Assembly: GCA_934463175.1 (NCBI GenBank)
Contig: CAKSIW010000007.1
Span: 1 to 55,419 of the forward strand
Length of the DNA stretch: 55,419 bases
Direction of reading: 5' to 3'
Source of the DNA: an uncultured Clostridia bacterium
GTDB taxonomy: Bacteria > Bacillota > Clostridia > Monoglobales > Monoglobaceae
Under the pieces are notes generated by a model. It searched no databases. It was not told the origin of the DNA and was given only the letters and a program-made list of their open reading frames with translations. Shown one piece after another: positions 41,251 through 50,234 of this stretch (within the stretch, counting starts at the first letter, position 1; each line of letters begins with the position of its first letter). The translations under genes and the position numbers were made by a program.

Positions 41251-41350
41251 AGCCTTTCCCGTCACGCGGACGAAGCCTTGCGGCGTTTCAAGCCTGCGGT
41301 GTTCTGCCTTAAATGCGCATTCTGCCGCAGACGATAATATTCTGTTTACC

Positions 41351-41379
41351 ATTATATCAAATATCCGTGCTTTTTTCAA
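41351..41379 (-). promoter_or_regulatory. Promoter of the mazG-like/yybS/gdpP/rplI/dnaB operon
   Basis: On the minus strand TTGAAA (41379-41374), a 17-bp spacer and TATAAT (41356-41351). It leaves a leader of about 95 nt before the GTG start. The leader contains GCC-GCAA-GGC, a GNRA-capped hairpin, and other GC-rich pairs, so it may be structured. Confidence 0.75.
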
Positions 41380-41473
41380 CAGTTTCTCAATAAAAAATTG
41401 CACAGAAAATCACATATTTTTCCCTTTTGCTCTGTTTTTCCCTTTATGCCGCCGATTTCACGAACATATAAAC

Positions 41474-41505
41474 AAAAAATCCGCTTTTCAAAAAGCGGAT
41501 TTTTT
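41474..41505. terminator. Bidirectional terminator after gpmI
   Basis: AAAAAATCCGCTTTT and AAAAGCGGATTTTTT form a perfect stem with terminal A and T runs, just beyond the gpmI stop codon. Confidence 0.95.
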
Positions 41506-41515
41506 ATTCATTATT

Positions 41516-43051
41516 TTATCTCACCAGCAGACTTTCGCCCGTCATTTCGGACGGTTTTTCAAGTCCCATCAGGTCAAGCATTGTCGGCGCAAGGTCGGCA
41601 AGTCTGCCCGGCTTCAGTCCGAGTCCCTCTTCTGCGCCAAGCATAACAAGCGGAACAACGTTCGTTGTGTGTGCCGTGAACGGTCCCTTTGTGTCATAGT
41701 CAATCATCTGATCCGCATTTCCGTGGTCAGCAGTCACAAGCGCAACGCCGCCCATCTTTAAAATCGCGTCAATCGTTCTTCCGAGACACTCGTCAACCGT
41801 CTCAACAGCCTTGACCGCCGCGTCAAACACGCCCGTGTGTCCAACCATATCACAGTTTGCAAAGTTCAGAACAACAACATCATATTCTCCGCTTTCAATG
41901 CGTTTCACAACCTCGTCCGTAACCTCATATGCGCTCATTTCAGGCTGCAAATCATAGGTTGCAACCTTGGGAGAATTAATCAGTGCCCTGTCCTCGCCGT
42001 CATAAACCGCCTCAACGCCGCCGTTGAAGAAGAATGTTACATGAGCATATTTCTCTGTCTCCGCAATTCTGAGCTGTCTCAGCCCTTTTTTGCTGATATA
42101 TTCGCCAAACGTGTTGACAAGCGTCTGCGGACGGAACGCAACGTGAACATTCGGCATTGACGCGTCATACTGCGTCATGCACACAAAGAATGTGCCGAAG
42201 AATTTCCTTTCAAAACCGCTGAAATCCTTGTCAACGATTGTTCTCGTTATCTCTCTTGCCCTGTCGGGTCTGAAATTGAAGAATATAACCGAATCGTTCT
42301 CCGAAACACGACCGAGTGCCTCCCCGTCCTCATCTGTTATGACTGTCGGCACAACAAACTCGTCCGTCACGCCGTCGTTATATGATTTTTTAACCGCATT
42401 GACCGCAGATGTGTCACGGTTTCCGCTGCCGAGAACAATTGCATTATATGCCTTTTCAACACGCTCCCAGCGGTTGTCTCTGTCCATTGCATAATATCTG
42501 CCCATGACCGACGCAATCTTGCCCGTTCCGATGCTGCGCATTTTCTCAACAAGCGCCTCAACATAGTCCGCACCCGATGAAGGCGGAACATCACGTCCGT
42601 CAAGGAAGCAATGAACAAACACCTTTTCAATGCCGTTTTTCTTTGCCAGCTCCAAAAGACCGTAGAGGTGCTTATTGTGGCTGTGAACTCCGCCGTCCGA
42701 CAAAAGACCCATTATGTGCAGTGCGGAATCATTCTTTTTGCAGTTTTCAATTGCTGCACAAAGAGCCTCATTCTCAAAAAAGTCTCCGTCCTCAATTGAC
42801 TTTGTGATTCTTGTCAGCTCCTGATACACAATTCTTCCGGCACCGATATTTGTGTGTCCGACCTCGGAATTTCCCATTTGTCCCTCGGGCAGACCGACGT
42901 CCATTCCCGACGCATGAACAATTGTGTTCGGGCATTCCGCAAGATATTTGTCCATATTCGGGGTTTTTGCCGCATATATGGCATTCCCTTCATGACGTTC
43001 GTTCACGCCGTAGCCGTCCATTATAATTAAAGCATATGGTTTCTTACTCAT
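41516..43051 (-). CDS. gpmI: 2,3-bisphosphoglycerate-independent phosphoglycerate mutase
   Basis: This Mn-dependent enzyme (511 residues) converts 3- to 2-phosphoglycerate. Alkaline-phosphatase-type metal motifs are present: IIMDGYGV near the N-terminus, MGNSEVGHTNIGAGR with the phosphorylated serine, and NFANCDMVGHTG, ADHGNAD and FTAHTTNVVP near the C-terminus. The ATG at 43051 is 9 bp after AAAGG and is preferred over one at 43057. It forms a glycolytic run with tpiA and pgk and is closed by a strong terminator. Confidence 0.96.
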   Translation of the reverse strand: MSKKPYALIIMDGYGVNERHEGNAIYAAKTPNMDKYLAECPNTIVHASGMDVGLPEGQMGNSEVGHTNIGAGRIVYQELTRITKSIEDGDFFENEALCAAIENCKKNDSALHIMGLLSDGGVHSHNKHLYGLLELAKKNGIEKVFVHCFLDGRDVPPSSGADYVEALVEKMRSIGTGKIASVMGRYYAMDRDNRWERVEKAYNAIVLGSGNRDTSAVNAVKKSYNDGVTDEFVVPTVITDEDGEALGRVSENDSVIFFNFRPDRAREITRTIVDKDFSGFERKFFGTFFVCMTQYDASMPNVHVAFRPQTLVNTFGEYISKKGLRQLRIAETEKYAHVTFFFNGGVEAVYDGEDRALINSPKVATYDLQPEMSAYEVTDEVVKRIESGEYDVVVLNFANCDMVGHTGVFDAAVKAVETVDECLGRTIDAILKMGGVALVTADHGNADQMIDYDTKGPFTAHTTNVVPLVMLGAEEGLGLKPGRLADLAPTMLDLMGLEKPSEMTGESLLVR

Positions 43052-43125
43052 TTTCATCAGCCTTTCTTCACGTAATTTGCGCCCTGTCCGCAATCAGGCA
43101 GGGCGCACTTTTGTTTCATTGTTGA

Positions 43126-43884
43126 TTATTTTCCTGCCGCCGCGCCGACAATGATTGAGAAGTCCTCAGCCTTGAGGCTTGCGCCGCCGATGAGTCCGCC
43201 GTCAATGTTCGGCTTGCTCAGAAGCTCGTCCGCATTCTTCGCGTTCATGCTGCCGCCATACTGGATTCTGATTTTCTCCGAAACCTCACTGCCGTAGAGA
43301 CCCTTGATTGTCTCGCGGATAATTCCGCAAACCTCGTCAGCCTGCTCCGCAGTTGCGGTTTTGCCCGTTCCGATTGCCCAGACAGGCTCATATGCAATCA
43401 CAGTCTTTGCAGCGTCCTCTGCACTGATTCCGAGAAACGCAATCTTTGTCTGACGGCGAACAGTGTCGTCTGTCACGCCCTGCTCGCGTTCTGTCAGGCT
43501 CTCACCGACACATACAATCGGAATGAGACCTGCCGCAAGAGCCGCAGCCGTGCGTGCATTCACGGTCTCGTCTGTTTCTCCGAAATACTGACGTCTCTCC
43601 GAATGTCCGATAATGACATATTTCACGCCGATTTCCGTGAGCATGTTTGCCGCAAGCTCACCTGTGTATGCGCCGCTCTCCTTGAAGTGAACATTCTGCG
43701 CACCGACAGCAATGTTGCTGTCCTTTGCAGCCTCAATAACCCCCGGAAGGCACACTGCCGTCGGGCATACAACAACGTCACACTCGGCATTTGCAACCTT
43801 TGCCTTGATTTCGCCGACCAAAGCTGCCGCCTCGCTCGGTGTTTTGTTCATTTTCCAGTTTCCGGCAATAATTTTCTTTCTCAT
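43126..43884 (-). CDS. tpiA: Triosephosphate isomerase
   Basis: This TIM-barrel enzyme (252 residues) interconverts glyceraldehyde-3-phosphate and dihydroxyacetone phosphate. RKKIIAGNWKMNKT, the catalytic histidine in IIGHSERR and the glutamate in VIAYEPVWAIGTGKTA are all intact, as is the phosphate loop GGSMNAKNADEL. GAAAGGA precedes the ATG at 43884. It lies between pgk and gpmI; a weak terminator-like hairpin separates it from pgk. Confidence 0.97.
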   Translation of the reverse strand: MRKKIIAGNWKMNKTPSEAAALVGEIKAKVANAECDVVVCPTAVCLPGVIEAAKDSNIAVGAQNVHFKESGAYTGELAANMLTEIGVKYVIIGHSERRQYFGETDETVNARTAAALAAGLIPIVCVGESLTEREQGVTDDTVRRQTKIAFLGISAEDAAKTVIAYEPVWAIGTGKTATAEQADEVCGIIRETIKGLYGSEVSEKIRIQYGGSMNAKNADELLSKPNIDGGLIGGASLKAEDFSIIVGAAAGK

Positions 43885-43920
43885 TTTATCAAATCCTTTC
43901 ACAATTATAAATGTAAATCA

Positions 43921-43962
43921 CAAAATGAAAATCAGGCAGAAACCTGATTTTCATTAAAAAAA
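43921..43962 (-). terminator. Terminator after pgk
   Basis: The arms ATGAAAATCAGG (43925-43936) and CCTGATTTTCAT (43943-43954) pair perfectly over 12 bp. The T run is short in the pgk direction, so some read-through to tpiA is expected. Confidence 0.65.
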
Positions 43963-43965
43963 ATC

Positions 43966-45147
43966 TTATTTGTCGCTGAGTGCAGCCACACCCGGAAGCT
44001 CCTTGCCCTCAAGGAATTCCAGAGATGCACCGCCTCCTGTTGAAATGTGGGTCATCTTGTCTCCGAGACCTGCCTGGTTCACAGCCGCAACACTGTCACC
44101 GCCGCCGATGACCGTTGTTGCGTCAATCTCTGCCAGAACCTGTGCAATTGCATTTGTTCCCTTTGCAAAATTAGGCATCTCAAAAACGCCCATAGGTCCG
44201 TTCCAGACAACGGTTTTTGCATCTCTGACCGCGTCGGAGAACAGCTTGATTGATTCCGGTCCGATGTCAAGTCCCTGCCAGCCCTTCTCAATTCCGCCTT
44301 CGCCGACAACCTTGCTCTCGGCATCGTTGTCAAAAGCCTTTGCAACAACCGTGTCAACAGGCAGAAGAAGCTTGTCGCCCGCCTTTGCCATCATGTCCTT
44401 TGCATAGTCGATATAATCTGTTTCAAGAAGAGAATCTCCAACCTCAAAGCCCTTTGCAGCCATGAATGTATATGCCATACCGCCGCCGATTATCAGCTTG
44501 TCAACCTTGTCAAGCAGATTGTCAATTACGCTGATTTTGCTTGAAACCTTGCTTCCGCCGAGAATTGCAACAAGCGGACGAACGGGATTGTTAACCGCAT
44601 TGCCGAGGAACTTCAGCTCCTTGCCGACAAGATAGCCTGCAACCGACTCGCTGACAAATTCAGTCACACCAACGGTTGAGCAATGCGCACGGTGAGCCGT
44701 TCCGAAAGCGTCGTTCACGAATATATCCGCAAGAGACGCCAGCTCACGGCTGAACGCTTCCTCATTCTTGGTTTCTTCCTTTCTGTATCTTGTGTTCTCA
44801 AGAAGAACAACGTCTCCGTCATTCATTTTTTCAACAGCAGCCTTTGCATTGTCGCCCACAACGCAGTCATCTGCCGCAAACACAACGTCCTTTCCGAGAA
44901 GCTCGCTCAATCTCTTTGCCACGGGTGCCAGAGAAAGCTCGGGCTTCGGCTCGCCCTTCGGCTTGCCCATGTGTGAGCAGAGAATCACCTTTGCTCCGTC
45001 CGAAATCAGTTTTTTGATTGTCGGCAGCGCACCGAGTATTCTTGTTTCATCTGTGATTTTTCCGTCCTTAATCGGAACGTTGAAATCGCAGCGCACAAGA
45101 ACTCTTTTGCCCTTCGGATTGATATCGTCAACAGTTTTCTTATTCAT
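43966..45147 (-). CDS. pgk: Phosphoglycerate kinase
   Basis: This 393-residue enzyme makes ATP from 1,3-bisphosphoglycerate. RVLVRCDFNVPI, the nucleotide-binding GGSKVSSKISVIDNLL and the C-terminal TVIGGGDSVAAVNQAGLGDKMTHISTGGGASLEFLEGKELPG are complete in sequence and order. The ATG at 45147 follows GGAGGG. The glycolytic partner gap is not in the window. Confidence 0.98.
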   Translation of the reverse strand: MNKKTVDDINPKGKRVLVRCDFNVPIKDGKITDETRILGALPTIKKLISDGAKVILCSHMGKPKGEPKPELSLAPVAKRLSELLGKDVVFAADDCVVGDNAKAAVEKMNDGDVVLLENTRYRKEETKNEEAFSRELASLADIFVNDAFGTAHRAHCSTVGVTEFVSESVAGYLVGKELKFLGNAVNNPVRPLVAILGGSKVSSKISVIDNLLDKVDKLIIGGGMAYTFMAAKGFEVGDSLLETDYIDYAKDMMAKAGDKLLLPVDTVVAKAFDNDAESKVVGEGGIEKGWQGLDIGPESIKLFSDAVRDAKTVVWNGPMGVFEMPNFAKGTNAIAQVLAEIDATTVIGGGDSVAAVNQAGLGDKMTHISTGGGASLEFLEGKELPGVAALSDK

Positions 45148-45188
45148 TTCTGAACCCTCCATAAAAAATATTCTCATTTGTTATTTAT

Positions 45189-45217
45189 ATTTTACTCCAT
45201 TTAGGAAAAATTATCAA
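45189..45217 (-). promoter_or_regulatory. pgk promoter
   Basis: On the minus strand TTGATA (45217-45212), a 17-bp spacer and TAAAAT (45194-45189), about 40 bp before the pgk start codon. Confidence 0.7.
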
Positions 45218-45255
45218 GTATTTTTTGTTAAAAAATTCGCAAACCTTTGATAAAT

Positions 45256-46101
45256 TTATTGTAAAATTCGCACAGCCGAATTTCGCACGGTGTTTTCCTC
45301 AGCCTTATCAAGCATTTCATACAAATCCTCAACGCTCATTTTTCCGCTCACGGTCAGTCTGATGAACTTATCCAGCCCGTCAGATGTTCTGTTTGCAAGG
45401 CAATATTCACCGCCCTGCCAATCGTTCACCAGAATCTGCATTCTGTATCCCGCATATTTTGCCATTCTGAATGTACTCTCGCTGTATCCGCCGTACGGAT
45501 ATGCAAAGATAAAGCAATTCTTTCCGAGATTTTTCTCAACGAGATATTTTGAAAGCCTGAGTTCTGTCTGAAGCTCCGCAACCGTCAGCTGTGACATATT
45601 CCGGTGTGTATGCGAATGCGAGTATATGTCCACAAACCCGCTCTCCTGCATCTCTTTTGCCTGTTCCCATGTGAAATGCGGACGCGACACACGCCCGCTC
45701 TCGGGTGTCAGCCCGACAGTTGACGTGACAACAAAAATCGTTGCAGGAATCTTCAGCTCCTTCAGAATCGGAAATGCCGCCTCATAGTTGCTCAGATATC
45801 CGTCATCAAATGTGACCGCAATCGGCTTTTCAGGCAGTTCTGCGCCTCTGACAACGCAGTTATAATAATCCGAAACAAAAATCGGCGTATATCCGCGGCT
45901 GAGAAGTGCCTGCATATGCTCACGGAACAGCTCGGGGGAAATATTTTCGGCATCACCGCCGTCAGGGCCCGGTTCAACATTGTGATACATAAGCACAGGC
46001 ACAATCACATCTTCGCTGCCGTCGGCAAAATAAACTCCCATATTCAAAAACACAAGCAAAACCGTCAGAATAACGGCAGCCGTCCTCACTCTCCGAGTCA
46101 T
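45256..46101 (-). CDS. Polysaccharide deacetylase family protein
   Basis: This 281-residue protein starts with one membrane helix or uncleaved signal (about 6-26), so its NodB-type domain faces outside. The metal-binding motifs are TFDDGY and HSHTHRN, and PVLMYHNVEP and FAYPYGGYSESTFR are typical of peptidoglycan or exopolysaccharide deacetylases of the PgaB/IcaB kind. It removes acetyl groups from a surface glycan; the exact polymer is unknown. The start is the ATG at 46101 with AAAGGAG. It follows rho by 19 bp. Confidence 0.9.
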   Translation of the reverse strand: MTRRVRTAAVILTVLLVFLNMGVYFADGSEDVIVPVLMYHNVEPGPDGGDAENISPELFREHMQALLSRGYTPIFVSDYYNCVVRGAELPEKPIAVTFDDGYLSNYEAAFPILKELKIPATIFVVTSTVGLTPESGRVSRPHFTWEQAKEMQESGFVDIYSHSHTHRNMSQLTVAELQTELRLSKYLVEKNLGKNCFIFAYPYGGYSESTFRMAKYAGYRMQILVNDWQGGEYCLANRTSDGLDKFIRLTVSGKMSVEDLYEMLDKAEENTVRNSAVRILQ

Positions 46102-46120
46102 GGTTTTCTCCTTTCGCGTG

Positions 46121-47629
46121 TCAGTCAAGCAGCTTTGAAATGCTGCCGATGAATTCCTCATTGCTGTTTGTTCTGATTAATCTGTTTATGATGTTTTCGG
46201 TCACGTCTGCAGCACTCTGATTGCTGAATGCCTTGCGTATTCTCCAAACCGCCTCCAGCTCACGCTGAGTCATCAGAAGCTCTTCCTTCCGTGTTCCCGA
46301 CTTTGCAATGTCAATTGCGGGGAATATTCTCTTTTCCTGAAGCTTTCTGTCAAGATGAACCTCCATATTGCCCGTTCCCTTAAACTCCTCAAAAATGACA
46401 TCGTCCATTCGGCTTCCCGTCTCAATCAGTGCCGTTGCAAGGATTGTCAGGCTTCCGCCCTCCTCAATGTTTCTCGCCGCTCCGAAAAATCTTTTCGGTT
46501 TATACAGCGCACCCGGGTCAAGACCGCCCGAGAGCGTTCTGCCCGATGGTGAAACAGTCAGGTTATATGCTCTTGCAAGCCTTGTCAGGCTGTCAAGCAG
46601 AATCACAACGTCCTTTTTGTGTTCAACAAGTCTTTTTGCGCGTTCAAGGACAATCTCGGCAACCTTTGCATGATTCGCCGGTTCCTCGTCAAACGTTGAA
46701 AACACAACATCACCCTTTATGCTTCTCTGCATATCGGTGACTTCCTCGGGGCGTTCGTCAATGAGCAGAACAATCAGGTGAACATCGGGATTGTTTTCTG
46801 TTATGCTGTTTGCAATGCTTTTGAGAAGCGTTGTTTTTCCTGCTTTCGGAGGTGCAACGATAATTCCGCGCTGTCCCTTTCCGATTGGTGCAATGAGGTC
46901 AATCATGCGCATTGCAAAATCATTTTTTCCGCGTTCAAGACGCAGTCTTTCCGTCGGATATATCGGGGTCAGATCATCAAACGGCTTTCTGTGAATTGAC
47001 ACATCAACCTTGTCTCCGTTGACCGTCTGAACATAGAGAAGTGCCTGATACCTTTCCCCCTCATGCTGCATTCTGGTGTTTCCGACAATATAATCGCCTG
47101 TTTTGAGATTAAACCTGCGGATTTGCTGAGACGAAACATAAACATCGTCGTTTCCCGACTGGTAGTTATTGCAGCGGAGAAACCCGAATCCGTCCGCCAG
47201 AACCTCCAGCACACCGCTCATCAGATTCGTGCGTCTCACAGGGTCGGAATATACAATTCCGCCGTCACCATCGGCAGTGCCGCTGTTCGGCATCTCCGCC
47301 TTTTTCTGCACTTCATCGGACGCAGTCCGTTCCGCAGACTGAATGTGCGCGGTGCGCGGCTGTTTGTGTTCGGTCTTTTTTCCGCCGTCCTCATGCGTCT
47401 CCGCCTTTTTCTGTACTTCATCGGACGCAGTCCTTTCCGCAGACTGAATGTGCGCAGCGCGCGGCTGTTTGTGTTCGTTCTTTTTTCCGCCGTCCTCATG
47501 TGTCTCCGCCTTTTCAATCAGATCAATCAGCTCGTCCTTTTTATATCTTGTGATGTTCTTTATGCCTTTTTCCTTTGCAAGGCTTTGAATATCCTTTATT
47601 TTCATCTTTTTAAGCTCAGCTTTTTCCAT
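46121..47629 (-). CDS. rho: Transcription termination factor Rho with duplicated N-terminal insert
   Basis: This is the hexameric RNA helicase that terminates transcription. An N-terminal Rho-N domain (about 1-40) is followed by an insert of two tandem 35-residue repeats (43-112). The units are nearly identical, differing at two residues, and are rich in K, E, H, D and Q. The RNA-binding cold-shock fold (about 125-195) and the ATPase core follow. The core has Walker A APPKAGKTTLLKS, DERPEEVTDM, VVILLDSLTRLARAYN and the Q-loop/R-loop SGGLDPGALYKPKRFFG. The ATG at 47629 follows GGGTGG. Charged, disordered Rho inserts are known in several Firmicutes and Actinobacteria. Confidence 0.95.
   Translation of the reverse strand: MEKAELKKMKIKDIQSLAKEKGIKNITRYKKDELIDLIEKAETHEDGGKKNEHKQPRAAHIQSAERTASDEVQKKAETHEDGGKKTEHKQPRTAHIQSAERTASDEVQKKAEMPNSGTADGDGGIVYSDPVRRTNLMSGVLEVLADGFGFLRCNNYQSGNDDVYVSSQQIRRFNLKTGDYIVGNTRMQHEGERYQALLYVQTVNGDKVDVSIHRKPFDDLTPIYPTERLRLERGKNDFAMRMIDLIAPIGKGQRGIIVAPPKAGKTTLLKSIANSITENNPDVHLIVLLIDERPEEVTDMQRSIKGDVVFSTFDEEPANHAKVAEIVLERAKRLVEHKKDVVILLDSLTRLARAYNLTVSPSGRTLSGGLDPGALYKPKRFFGAARNIEEGGSLTILATALIETGSRMDDVIFEEFKGTGNMEVHLDRKLQEKRIFPAIDIAKSGTRKEELLMTQRELEAVWRIRKAFSNQSAADVTENIINRLIRTNSNEEFIGSISKLLD
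47294..47503 (-). repeat. Tandem 105-bp duplication inside rho
   Basis: Two units of exactly 105 bp (47294-47398 and 47399-47503) repeat in frame, with only a handful of base differences and two amino-acid changes. A short partial third copy begins at 47504. The near identity and the codon-multiple length show a recent duplication that keeps the reading frame. Confidence 0.95.
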
Positions 47630-48260
47630 TAAATCCACCCATACCTTTCTTTTCCATGAGGTTCAGCAAAACGTTATTATTATACATTTCAGACGCAAAT
47701 GCCGATTTTTCAATCTCAGCCGTGAGCTTGTCACCGTTTTTCAGCGGAACAAACAGCACTGCCGCCGCAAACACTGCATACAGAACGATAATTCCGGCAG
47801 CACCGCCGAGTGCCGCACCGCCAATACGGTTGAAATGCCTTATCACAGGCAGCTTTGCAACCGCTCCGAACACCCTCTCCGCAATGTGCAGAATCAGACG
47901 GCTTGCAATCAGAATCAATATAAACGCAATTATGTTAACAAGCAGCCCTGCAACAGAATGCGAAACACCGTCCGCTGCCGCGGATAAGCCCGAATCAAAA
48001 TATTTTGCCAGTCCTCCCAAAGCCGTCTCAGCACCCTCCGAAATGCCCTTTGACACATAGTTTTTGTTCACCGCCTCGGCGAGCATATCAGGCAGCTTCG
48101 TCCCCATCAGAAACTCCGACAGCTTAGGATAAAGCAAAAAAGACGCAATCACCGAGACAACATATGCCGCCACCTTAATCAGCGAGCGCATGAGTCCCGC
48201 CCTGTATCCGAATGCCGCAAAAGCCGCAACCGCCGCAATTACACAAATATCCGCAATCAT
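47616..48260 (-). CDS. CvpA family membrane protein
   Basis: This 214-residue protein has four hydrophobic segments (about 3-25, 25-48, 103-125 and 150-180). It shows the CvpA pattern: ADICVIAAVAAFAAFGYRAGLMRSL at the start and RIGGAALGGAAGIIVLYAVFAAAV in the second half. The family was named from a colicin V export locus, but its function in Firmicutes is unclear. GGAGG lies before the ATG at 48260. It overlaps rho by 14 bp and follows an intergenic repeat. Confidence 0.85.
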   Translation of the reverse strand: MIADICVIAAVAAFAAFGYRAGLMRSLIKVAAYVVSVIASFLLYPKLSEFLMGTKLPDMLAEAVNKNYVSKGISEGAETALGGLAKYFDSGLSAAADGVSHSVAGLLVNIIAFILILIASRLILHIAERVFGAVAKLPVIRHFNRIGGAALGGAAGIIVLYAVFAAAVLFVPLKNGDKLTAEIEKSAFASEMYNNNVLLNLMEKKGMGGFNGKS

Positions 48261-48280
48261 TTCAATTCCTCCGTTCATAG

Positions 48281-48336
48281 GCGCACATGAGCTGAACATA
48301 ATATGGTTTAGGCAAATCTTGTTCGGCTCCCGTGCG
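48281..48336. repeat. Palindromic intergenic repeat, second copy
   Basis: Left arm GCGCACATGAGCTGAACA (48281-48298) pairs with TGTTCGGCTCCCGTGCG (48320-48336). Between them lies AATATGGTTTAGGCAAAT, shared with the element at 991-1263 (there with AACA inserted after the GTTTA). This 56-bp version looks like a deletion derivative of the longer one. It sits between cvpA and the DUF5711 gene. Confidence 0.7.
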
Positions 48337-48348
48337 TCTGAAATTTCA

Positions 48349-49434
48349 TTATTTCACCTTCAGCAGCTCTGCGCCGCCTCCTCCGATTGTTATAAAACGT
48401 TTTCTTCCCGCAAAAATTGCGATTTCCTGCACATCATGCGAAACCTCTGTTTTTCCCTTGACCTTGCCTTCGGGAGTCAGTCTGACAACGCCCTGCTGAC
48501 CTGCCGCAAGAATGCACTCACCGCTGACCGCAAACGCGCCGAGCTTTTCACCCGAGCTGTAGTTTCCGCGGAGCGTTCCCTTTGACGAATAGCTCTCCAG
48601 AACGGTGTTTCCGAGACTGTCCTCAAACGCAAGCACCATGTTTCCCCTGTTTGAAATGTCATATTGAAGCAGCTGTCTTCCCTCAAAGCTGACCTCAAAA
48701 ACCTTCTTTCCGTTTTTCTTGAATCCGCAAAGCGCACTGTCCGATATTGCGGTTATGTCTCCGCCGTCTCCGCATTCAAGCTTCATCACCAAGCCCTCCA
48801 GCTCCGCCGTGCACTTCGCCTCGCCTCCGTCCTTCATGTCGGGAATCAGAATTCTGCTGTAGACCTTATCGCGGTCGGTCATTATCTGTGACACCACAAC
48901 GCCGTTATCGGGGAGCAGCTCCGCGTCTCCTATGTATCCCGTTCCGCTGTGCCACTTGAAAATTTCCCTGCCGCGCCTGTTATAAACCGTCAGCACTCCC
49001 TTGTAGCCCGCCTCGTCCGTCACTGCTGCTATATAACCATTCTTATTCAGCTTTGCCGATAATATTTCCTTTTCTGTCTTAATCTGAAATTCAAGCTTAT
49101 CCCTGCGATAGACATTCACCGTTCTTCCGCTTATGTCCGCAAGCATTATATATTTATTTTTGACCTCAACAACAGGCGAGGTTGCGGCGCAGGATATGCT
49201 CCACGCCTCACGTCCTCTGCTGTCAACAGCCGTGATTCCTTCATTGTTGACAAGCAGAAGCTCCCGTCCGTATACCGCAGTCCTGTTTTCGGTTCCCGTC
49301 CGAAACCTGAGCTTTGACGTTTCCGATTCGGTGAAAAACCTATATACGTTCGGATTTGACAAAAAAGCCGCTGCGGCAACCGCAAAGAAAATCAGCACAT
49401 ATATAACTCTCTTTTTGTTAAACCATGATTTCAT
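48349..49434 (-). CDS. DUF5711-like membrane-anchored beta-propeller protein
   Basis: This 361-residue protein has one N-terminal membrane helix (about 9-27) and then repeated strands of about 40 residues with motifs such as GITAVDSRGREAWS, YIAAVTDEAGYKGVLTVYNRRGREIFKW and ITAISDSALCGFKKNGKKVF. This looks like a PQQ/WD-type propeller on the outer face of the membrane. Clostridial DUF5711 proteins have this form; the function is unknown. It overlaps truA (ATGA). Confidence 0.7.
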   Translation of the reverse strand: MKSWFNKKRVIYVLIFFAVAAAAFLSNPNVYRFFTESETSKLRFRTGTENRTAVYGRELLLVNNEGITAVDSRGREAWSISCAATSPVVEVKNKYIMLADISGRTVNVYRRDKLEFQIKTEKEILSAKLNKNGYIAAVTDEAGYKGVLTVYNRRGREIFKWHSGTGYIGDAELLPDNGVVVSQIMTDRDKVYSRILIPDMKDGGEAKCTAELEGLVMKLECGDGGDITAISDSALCGFKKNGKKVFEVSFEGRQLLQYDISNRGNMVLAFEDSLGNTVLESYSSKGTLRGNYSSGEKLGAFAVSGECILAAGQQGVVRLTPEGKVKGKTEVSHDVQEIAIFAGRKRFITIGGGGAELLKVK

Positions 49435-50216
49435 ATTTTGTCCTCCCTCCGAAATTCAAGCTCCTCGGGTTCGTAGAACACCTTTTTCAGGAACAGTCCC
49501 TCGGGCGGAGCAGTCATTCCCGCCCGTCTGCGGTCGCGGCCTTCAATGATCGACGGAATGTCGCCGCTCCTGATTTTTCCCGTGCCGACCGCAGCCAGCG
49601 TACCCGTGATTATTCTCACCATATTATAGAGAAAAGCGTCCGCCTCAACCTCAATTTCAAGCTGTCCGTTCATGCCGCAGCTCTCTCTGACACAGCACGC
49701 GCGGACTGTCCTGACAGTTGTTTTCTGCGAACCGCCCGCAGCCATGAACGCCGAAAAGTCATGCCTGCCCCAAAAATGCTGCGCAGCCTGCTTCATGGCA
49801 TCAATATCAAGCTCATACGGAACATGCCAGCTATACCGCGAAACAAACGGATTCGGCTGCTTTGTATTCAGGATTTTGTATACATACCGCTTTCCTTTTG
49901 ACGAAAATCTCGCGCTGAAGCCGTCGCTGACAACTCTTGCCTCGCATGCCGCAATATCGTCATCCCTGAGCTGTGCATTTATGGCATATGGAAGTCTCTC
50001 GGGAGGAATCCCCGTGCTGCTTTTGAAATTAAAAACATATTCAAGGGCATGAACCCCTGCATCGGTGCGGCTGCAACCGCAAACCGAAATTTTCTCGCCC
50101 GTCAGACCGCTCAGAACCTCCTCAATCCGCTCCTGAACGGTTATTCCGTTTTTCTGAATCTGCCAGCCGTGGTATCGGCTGCCGTCATACATAATTCTGA
50201 CCGCTATATTTTTCAT
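49431..50216 (-). CDS. truA: tRNA pseudouridine synthase A
   Basis: This enzyme makes pseudouridine at tRNA positions 38-40. The catalytic aspartate is in CGCSRTDAGVHAL (about residue 52), after RIMYDGSRYHGWQIQKNG. The second-half RYSWHVPYELDIDAMKQAA and the C-terminal DAFLYNMVRIITGTL are complete. Length 261 is normal. It lies at the end of the ecf operon, 18 bp after ecfT, an order common in Firmicutes. Confidence 0.97.
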   Translation of the reverse strand: MKNIAVRIMYDGSRYHGWQIQKNGITVQERIEEVLSGLTGEKISVCGCSRTDAGVHALEYVFNFKSSTGIPPERLPYAINAQLRDDDIAACEARVVSDGFSARFSSKGKRYVYKILNTKQPNPFVSRYSWHVPYELDIDAMKQAAQHFWGRHDFSAFMAAGGSQKTTVRTVRACCVRESCGMNGQLEIEVEADAFLYNMVRIITGTLAAVGTGKIRSGDIPSIIEGRDRRRAGMTAPPEGLFLKKVFYEPEELEFRREDKI

Positions 50217-50234
50217 ATATTATGCAAACCGCCT

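Noticed and set aside
41251..41343. c-di-GMP-I riboswitch before the gdpP operon
   Set aside because: GGCA and GCAA fragments are suggestive, but the conserved receptor and tetraloop pairing and the 3' half of the motif are absent.
41250..41403. N-terminal extension of the MazG-like protein to 41403
   Set aside because: The extension contains a consensus promoter (TTGAAA-17-TATAAT) and has no family similarity; the GTG at 41250 has a good ribosome-binding site.
47294..47510. CRISPR-like or regulatory direct repeats
   Set aside because: The 105-bp period is in frame inside rho, translates to a clean protein repeat, and has no spacers.
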